Source: an uncultured Cetobacterium sp. (lineage in GTDB: Bacteria > Fusobacteriota > Fusobacteriia > Fusobacteriales > Fusobacteriaceae). Taken from it: DNA of 28,214 bases. The stretch lies in assembly GCA_900766645.1 (NCBI GenBank), contig CAAFWD010000042.1:1-28214 (forward strand), in the 5' to 3' direction. The notes under the pieces are model-generated. The model was given only the letters and a program-made list of their open reading frames with translations, was not told the DNA's origin and searched no databases. Of the stretch, positions 23,877-28,214 are shown piece by piece. The position numbers and the translations under genes were made by a program. Positions within the stretch are counted from its first letter, which is position 1; each line of letters opens with the position of its first letter.

Positions 23877-26800
23877 TTATTTCACTACTAATTTTTTTTC
23901 TACTAAAAGTGTCCCCTCTTTATCATAGGCTGAAAAAATATAATCTCCCGAAATTAACTCAGCTTCAGTTTCAAAAATCCATCCCATAAAAATATTTGAA
24001 TTCAGATATCCATTTTGCATCCAGCTAGATTTTTTTACTTTTATCTCTCCATTTTCATCTTTAAAAGGGTGAGTTACTATAACTTTGTGATCACAAATCT
24101 CTTTTGGATTTTTTATATTAACCCCTGTAAATCTAAGACCAATATACATCCCAAGTTGAACTTTTATACTAGCTGTTTTCTTTATACACTCTGGCTCATA
24201 AGCAACAGTTGCTGCACTCCCGTTATTTGAAATCTTTTCACTTGTCCCACATTGATAGATTCCATAATCAACTATTTTACACTCGCCATAAAGTGTCTCT
24301 CCAACTTTATACTCCTCTATTAAATTTTTTACACATTTTTTAATTTTAATAGATGAGTGATTTTTTAGTTTTAAAATTAAACTATGATATTTTTTATTAT
24401 GAACAGCTACTTGTAAAAAATAAACTCTTTCAGAAATATCTAATTCGTTAATCAAGCTACTAAAATCATCCTGTTCTAATAGATATTTTAAGGCTATATC
24501 ATACTCTTCAGAGATTAAATACTTTAATATTGAAACCTTATTAACTCCACTTTCTAATAACATTTTTGCATAATAAATTTTTTGCTTATCATTTTTTAAA
24601 TCAAAATCTAGTTTTGTAAAGTCAATTTCACCTATTATATTTACTAAAATAGATAAAACATCTTTAGATAGGTTATTTATAACATCATCTAAATAGATAT
24701 CATAATATCCTCCATCTCCAAGGAAGTTATAATAATAGACTCCACATCTAAAAAGCTCTCTTATATAAGGAGTATCTATTTTATCATCCATAAATTTGTT
24801 GAACTGATCAAGTGCATGCTCTTTAAAATCAACTGATTTTAATATGTTTACATTTTCTATAAAATCGTTCTTACAATTTTTAGCAACTATAAAATCAAAT
24901 CCATTTATATTTGAAACCACTCCTTTTTCTAAGCAATCAATTAGATAGTTTAAAATATTTTCATTGTAGATTACCTCTAATTTCTCATCCACATCATTAA
25001 TTAAAATATCATGCCAAACTCCATCTCTTTCCACTATTTTTTTAGCAAGAATTAAATCTTTTTCTGAAGATTTTGGAATATCTAAAGCTTTTAACTTTTC
25101 TAAAATCTCTTTCTCGTTAATATCGTAGATAGGCTCTCTCTCTCTTTTAAATTTTATATTTTTTAATTTTAAAAGATTTTCAAGATATCTTGTTGGAGTT
25201 TCTAAATTATTTTTTAAAGTTCTTTTTAATTTTTCTAAAACTACTCTATCTGAAAGCTCTGTTATTTTTTTATTCATTTTTAAAACTTTTCCAGCCGAAT
25301 TAATAATATCTCCAATATCTCTTCTTGAAATTATTTCCATTCCATTTAAAAGATTTTTCTGTAAAATTTTTAATTCTGGTATAAAAATATTTAAAGGATT
25401 TACACCATATCCAACCTCTTGAATATCATCAAAAATAGTTAAAATTAATCTTACATAATGTTTTATATGATCTTCTTCAGACGCTAAGTTTAAAATACTT
25501 ATATTTTCACCACGAAGTTCTTTATTTAATAAAACTAATTGATAAACCTCATAAACCTCATCTGATAATCCTAATGGTTTCAATTTTTTCAATGAGTTTT
25601 GTAAATTCTCTAAATTTTCAAAATCCTTTAAATTATCATTTACTTTTCTTAAAAGATTTATTACCCTTAAAGGAGCACATCCAAATGATATCTTTAAAAA
25701 TCTTTTAAAAATATTTTTATATTTTAAATTTGATATATCACACCCTAAATAAGCTGCATAAAAAACTATTTCTAAACTCTCTCTTGAACCACAAAGCCAC
25801 TCATAAATTGGTTGATTTTTATTTATCTCTTCACTTTCATTTTTTTCTGTACTATTTTTAAAATATTCTAAAGCTAATGAAAACTCCTCTTCACTATCTT
25901 CTAATTTCTCATTTTTAAAAATTCCAGTCATTATATATTTTTTTATACAATTTGGCATTTTAGAAAAAATAAATTTTTCGCAGTTAGATTCCATGAATAT
26001 TTCAAATTTTTTAGTTATCTCATCATTTTTATTGATAAAGTTATCTCTTTTTAAAAGATAAATTGAAAAAATCATAACAGATAGGAAGTTTTCATAATCT
26101 ACTGCTTCTAAAAACTCATCTATTTTCTCTTTAAATTCATCTCTATTTTTATCTATCAATATATAAATCTCTTCTAATATGTCCTCTATATTCTTTTCAT
26201 AGATATAAAGTTTAGGAATACTTTGTAGTAAACATCCTATCTCTTTATCCCACGTTGTTGAATAACGTTTATATAACTTCAACTCCTCTATTCCACTAAG
26301 ATATATCAGAAAATCTGTAATCGTATTTTCCTGAATAGGATTTTTCCCCATTACAATATGTAAAATATCATATAATCTTAAAACATCCTCTGTTTCTTCA
26401 TCATCATTTTCAAATTTCTCTTTTATATAACCTCTTAAAACCTTATTTATTTTCATATAAAGTGGAAAACTAATTGTTGCATCTTCTAGTTCATCAGCTA
26501 AAATACAATTTTTTAAAGCTGCATCTTTTACAATATCAAATTCTGAAAGCTCATCCAATAACTCTTTATTTTTTCCACTACATACATACTCCCAAAGTAA
26601 CTTCCCCTTTGGAAAAACTTTACAAATTAGATCTTCCCATTTTTTAATCTCCTTGATACCTTTATGTTTATTCCATCTTAGATCTCTTTTCTCATTAAAT
26701 ATTTTTTCTACCTCTTCATAAGGTAGCACAATAGGTCTTCCTATATTTTTTTCAATTAGTTCCTTTATCTCTTCAGCCTCTTCATCAGCTTGTTTTTCTA

Positions 26801-27629
26801 CAAAAATATTTAAAAGGTATTCATCTATATCAAAATCATCATCCCAAATATCATAGGGATATTCTAGATATAAAATATCCAACACTAACTCTCTCACTGG
26901 GTTTTTTACATAACAATCTAAACTGTCTGTATATTGTAAAAATTCCATATTATTAAATCTTTCTATAAGAATCTTTTTGAATAGTTCATAGGTCTCTGGG
27001 CTTTCTCTAAATTTTTTCAATAGATTAAAACTACTATCAATTTCTTCATCCTCTTCATAACAGCTCTCATAATTATCATAACCTAACATAATCTCTCTCG
27101 CTCTTTTATTATCACAATAACAAAAAGCTTTTAATGTATCCTCTGTTATTCCAAATTTATTGCTCCAACTTGATAAAGTATATAATGATTCTGGCATATG
27201 TTCATCATCCCAGTAAGGAACCATAAAACTTCCTAAAAGATATCCATACTTTGGATATTTACTTGCAAAAATATAAAGTGGCTTAATTCCAAATGGTTCC
27301 TCACAAGTTATCCACATGTCTGCTGAATCATTTAACTCTCTAGAATAATTAACTATACTCTCACAAGTTAATTTTAAATCCTCTTCTAACTCTGAAAAAT
27401 CTACAGCATATTTGAAAAATAGTTCCTCTCCTGTTAAATATGCTTTTAAATCGTCATCACTTATTATCCCCTGCTCCTCTGGAATAAAATGTGCCACACA
27501 ATATGAATCTTCAAAGGCTTCTCCTGACTCAATTAACTCTCTATAATATTTCAAAGCATTTTTCATGCTCTCTATATTTCCCGGTATATATTTTATCTCA
27601 TATTTTGTTTCAAACTCTTCTGCTCTCAA
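23877..27629 (-). CDS. Very large hypothetical protein with DUF3859-like C-terminus
   Basis: 1250 residues from TTG 27629 behind AAGGGGAG. I do not recognise the main part. It has no signal peptide, no membrane segment, and no Walker, helicase or nuclease motif that I can see. It is very acidic and Lys-rich, with long stretches of apparent alpha helix (about 200-1110) that look like repeat-type (HEAT/TPR-like) scaffolds. The N-terminal 190 residues carry conserved-looking Trp, Tyr and Cys-rich segments (SSWSNKFGI, FCYCDNKRA). The last about 120 residues (CKIVDYGIYQCG, GMYIGLRFTGV, VTHPFKDENGE, IFMGWIFETEAELISGDYIF) are beta-rich and look like the DUF3859 immunoglobulin-like domain. Single-gene unit. 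Function unknown. Confidence 0.85.
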   Translation of the reverse strand: MRAEEFETKYEIKYIPGNIESMKNALKYYRELIESGEAFEDSYCVAHFIPEEQGIISDDDLKAYLTGEELFFKYAVDFSELEEDLKLTCESIVNYSRELNDSADMWITCEEPFGIKPLYIFASKYPKYGYLLGSFMVPYWDDEHMPESLYTLSSWSNKFGITEDTLKAFCYCDNKRAREIMLGYDNYESCYEEDEEIDSSFNLLKKFRESPETYELFKKILIERFNNMEFLQYTDSLDCYVKNPVRELVLDILYLEYPYDIWDDDFDIDEYLLNIFVEKQADEEAEEIKELIEKNIGRPIVLPYEEVEKIFNEKRDLRWNKHKGIKEIKKWEDLICKVFPKGKLLWEYVCSGKNKELLDELSEFDIVKDAALKNCILADELEDATISFPLYMKINKVLRGYIKEKFENDDEETEDVLRLYDILHIVMGKNPIQENTITDFLIYLSGIEELKLYKRYSTTWDKEIGCLLQSIPKLYIYEKNIEDILEEIYILIDKNRDEFKEKIDEFLEAVDYENFLSVMIFSIYLLKRDNFINKNDEITKKFEIFMESNCEKFIFSKMPNCIKKYIMTGIFKNEKLEDSEEEFSLALEYFKNSTEKNESEEINKNQPIYEWLCGSRESLEIVFYAAYLGCDISNLKYKNIFKRFLKISFGCAPLRVINLLRKVNDNLKDFENLENLQNSLKKLKPLGLSDEVYEVYQLVLLNKELRGENISILNLASEEDHIKHYVRLILTIFDDIQEVGYGVNPLNIFIPELKILQKNLLNGMEIISRRDIGDIINSAGKVLKMNKKITELSDRVVLEKLKRTLKNNLETPTRYLENLLKLKNIKFKREREPIYDINEKEILEKLKALDIPKSSEKDLILAKKIVERDGVWHDILINDVDEKLEVIYNENILNYLIDCLEKGVVSNINGFDFIVAKNCKNDFIENVNILKSVDFKEHALDQFNKFMDDKIDTPYIRELFRCGVYYYNFLGDGGYYDIYLDDVINNLSKDVLSILVNIIGEIDFTKLDFDLKNDKQKIYYAKMLLESGVNKVSILKYLISEEYDIALKYLLEQDDFSSLINELDISERVYFLQVAVHNKKYHSLILKLKNHSSIKIKKCVKNLIEEYKVGETLYGECKIVDYGIYQCGTSEKISNNGSAATVAYEPECIKKTASIKVQLGMYIGLRFTGVNIKNPKEICDHKVIVTHPFKDENGEIKVKKSSWMQNGYLNSNIFMGWIFETEAELISGDYIFSAYDKEGTLLVEKKLVVK

Positions 27630-27665
27630 TATTCTCCCCTTGTGTTAAAATTATTATGTCCCTTT

Positions 27666-27693
27666 ATTCTAACAAATATGTCTCTATTTTCAA
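27666..27693 (-). promoter_or_regulatory. Promoter of the 1250-residue gene
   Basis: Read leftward, TTGAAA (27693-27688) and TAGAAT (27671-27666) with a 16-base spacer and a TGT extended -10, about 37 bases before the TTG start. Confidence 0.6.
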
Positions 27694-27718
27694 AATTTTT
27701 ATACATTTATAAAAAATA

Positions 27719-27753
27719 AACGCATTTTTTGTAAAAAATACAAAAAATGCGTT
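27719..27753. repeat. Perfect 15-bp inverted repeat next to a promoter
   Basis: AACGCATTTTTTGTA (27719-27733) and TACAAAAAATGCGTT (27739-27753) pair around AAAAA. The right arm overlaps the -35 of the rightward promoter by two bases, so it could be an operator, or a terminator stem. No gene ends into it, which favours an operator. Confidence 0.55.
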
Positions 27754-27780
27754 GACTATTAATAAATAATGTAGTATCTT
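27752..27780 (+). promoter_or_regulatory. Promoter of the right-end small-gene operon
   Basis: TTGACT at 27752-27757 and TATCTT at 27775-27780 with a 17-base spacer. Confidence 0.6.
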
Positions 27781-27802
27781 AATAATATAAATAAAAAAAA
27801 GA

Positions 27803-27856
27803 GGTAATCAAAATGATATACCCCTACTGGCACTAGAAGTATATCACTTTGTTACC
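27803..27856 (+). promoter_or_regulatory. Structured leader with a 7-residue ORF
   Basis: The leader contains ATG ATA TAC CCC TAC TGG CAC TAG (27813-27836, M-I-Y-P-Y-W-H) with an AAGAGG ribosome site seven bases or so upstream. It is embedded in an imperfect inverted repeat: GGTAA (27803-27807) with TTACC (27852-27856), CAAA (27809-27812) with TTTG (27848-27851), TGATATAC (27814-27821) with GTATATCA (27839-27846). The stem hides the peptide's ribosome site and start. A leader-peptide attenuator is a reasonable reading. It precedes the 44-codon gene by 44 bases. Confidence 0.5.
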
Positions 27857-27879
27857 GAAAAATCAAGGAGGTAGCAAAA

Positions 27880-28014
27880 ATGAGAATGATTATGTTAGAA
27901 AACGGAATTGAAGTAACTCTTTATTTTACAAAAAACTTAAAAAAGGAAAAAGTAAAATATATTGTTGCTACAGAAGAGGAAGCATATAATATAGCTAGAT
28001 TATTACTAGCTTAA
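27880..28014 (+). CDS. Small hypothetical protein, 44 residues
   Basis: Reads MRMIMLENGIEVTLYFTKNL and ends EEAYNIARLLLA. An AAGGAGG Shine-Dalgarno sits nine bases upstream. Two predicted strands (IEVTLYF, VKYIVA) and a C-terminal helix suggest a compact alpha-beta fold. I recognise no family. It lies between the structured leader and a perfect palindrome followed by another gene. Confidence 0.65.
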   Translation: MRMIMLENGIEVTLYFTKNLKKEKVKYIVATEEEAYNIARLLLA

Positions 28015-28044
28015 AATATCTTCGGTTATAACCGAAGATATTTT
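28013..28044 (+). terminator. Perfect palindrome between two small genes
   Basis: AAAATATCTTCGGTTA and TAACCGAAGATATTTT form a continuous palindrome of 32 bases. It begins at the stop codon of the 44-codon gene. The T-run after the stem is short (TTTT), so it may be a terminator, a partial terminator allowing read-through to the next gene 15 bases on, or a regulatory stem. Confidence 0.65.
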
Positions 28045-28058
28045 AGTAAGGAGATATT

Positions 28059-28214
28059 ATGATATTTAAAAAGAAAATAAACTTAGTTTTTAATAAAAAA
28101 AATAAAATTTCAACAGCATACATAAACCTTCCTATGAAGGGAGTTAAACTTATGGATTACCCTAAGTTTTTAAATTGTACTTATAACAATGAAAAAAAAC
28201 AGATGATTTTTAAA
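28059..28214 (+). CDS. Truncated hypothetical gene at the right edge
   Basis: The frame opens at ATG 28059 with AAGGAG upstream and stays open for 52 codons to the end of the window: MIFKKKINLVFNKKN then ISTAYINLP and LMDYPKF. The pattern, a basic start, then strand-like segments, then an acidic turn, recalls small AbrB-like proteins of phage or plasmid origin. That is a weak resemblance only. The C-terminus is missing. Confidence 0.6.
   Translation, partial: MIFKKKINLVFNKKNKISTAYINLPMKGVKLMDYPKFLNCTYNNEKKQMIFK

Noticed and set aside
1..28214. CRISPR array, tRNA, rRNA or insertion sequence
   Set aside because: I saw no regularly spaced direct repeats, no clover-leaf or rRNA sequence, and no transposase gene or terminal repeats.

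Overview
The window is AT-rich (roughly 70% A+T by eye) and uses many TTG and GTG starts behind strong Shine-Dalgarno sites. It encodes an outer-membrane-type beta-barrel protein, a lipoprotein and small secreted proteins alongside Clostridia-like regulatory RNA. That combination suggests a Gram-negative member of the Fusobacteriota (Fusobacterium or Cetobacterium-like). This is inferred from protein style and composition; there is no rRNA to confirm it.

Region by region. 1-2090: the first codons of a leftward gene, then a guanine-type purine riboswitch with its own terminator in front of a lipoprotein amidohydrolase, then a 55-codon gene. 2160-6221: a membrane diguanylate cyclase with a striking leader hairpin, a small basic secreted protein, and an OmpR-type response regulator/histidine kinase pair. 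6334-10600: a YaiI/YqxD (UPF0178) protein, a leftward beta-barrel protein, and a periplasmic-sensor GGDEF-EAL protein. 10659-12573 (leftward): the most notable locus, a retron. It has a structured, comparatively GC-rich non-coding RNA (msr-msd-like) followed by a retron reverse transcriptase carrying the NAxxH, YADD and VTG motifs, which overlaps a DUF554 membrane protein gene. 12682-15730 (leftward): a methyltransferase, rlmF, a PmtA-like methyltransferase and a SHOCT protein, most with their own terminators.

15882-20309 is a C4-dicarboxylate module. A CitA/DcuS-type sensor kinase and CitB/DcuR-type regulator face a malic enzyme plus AEC-family carrier operon, with tandem AT palindromes upstream of malic enzyme. 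20588-22871 holds a methionine-rich secreted protein and two more methyltransferases. 22949-23777 is a HepT/MntA (HEPN/nucleotidyltransferase) toxin-antitoxin pair with its own promoter. 23877-27629 is a 1250-residue protein I cannot assign, with a C-terminal domain that looks like DUF3859. 27719-28214 is a promoter, a leader containing a 7-residue ORF inside an inverted repeat, a 44-codon gene, a perfect palindrome and a truncated gene.

Working together: the retron and HepT/MntA are defence or stress-type accessory modules set among metabolic genes. Two cyclic-di-GMP enzymes and two two-component systems give the region a signalling character. The retron lacks a recognised effector, so either the DUF554 protein made from the same transcript plays that part or the retron works alone; the sequence does not decide this.
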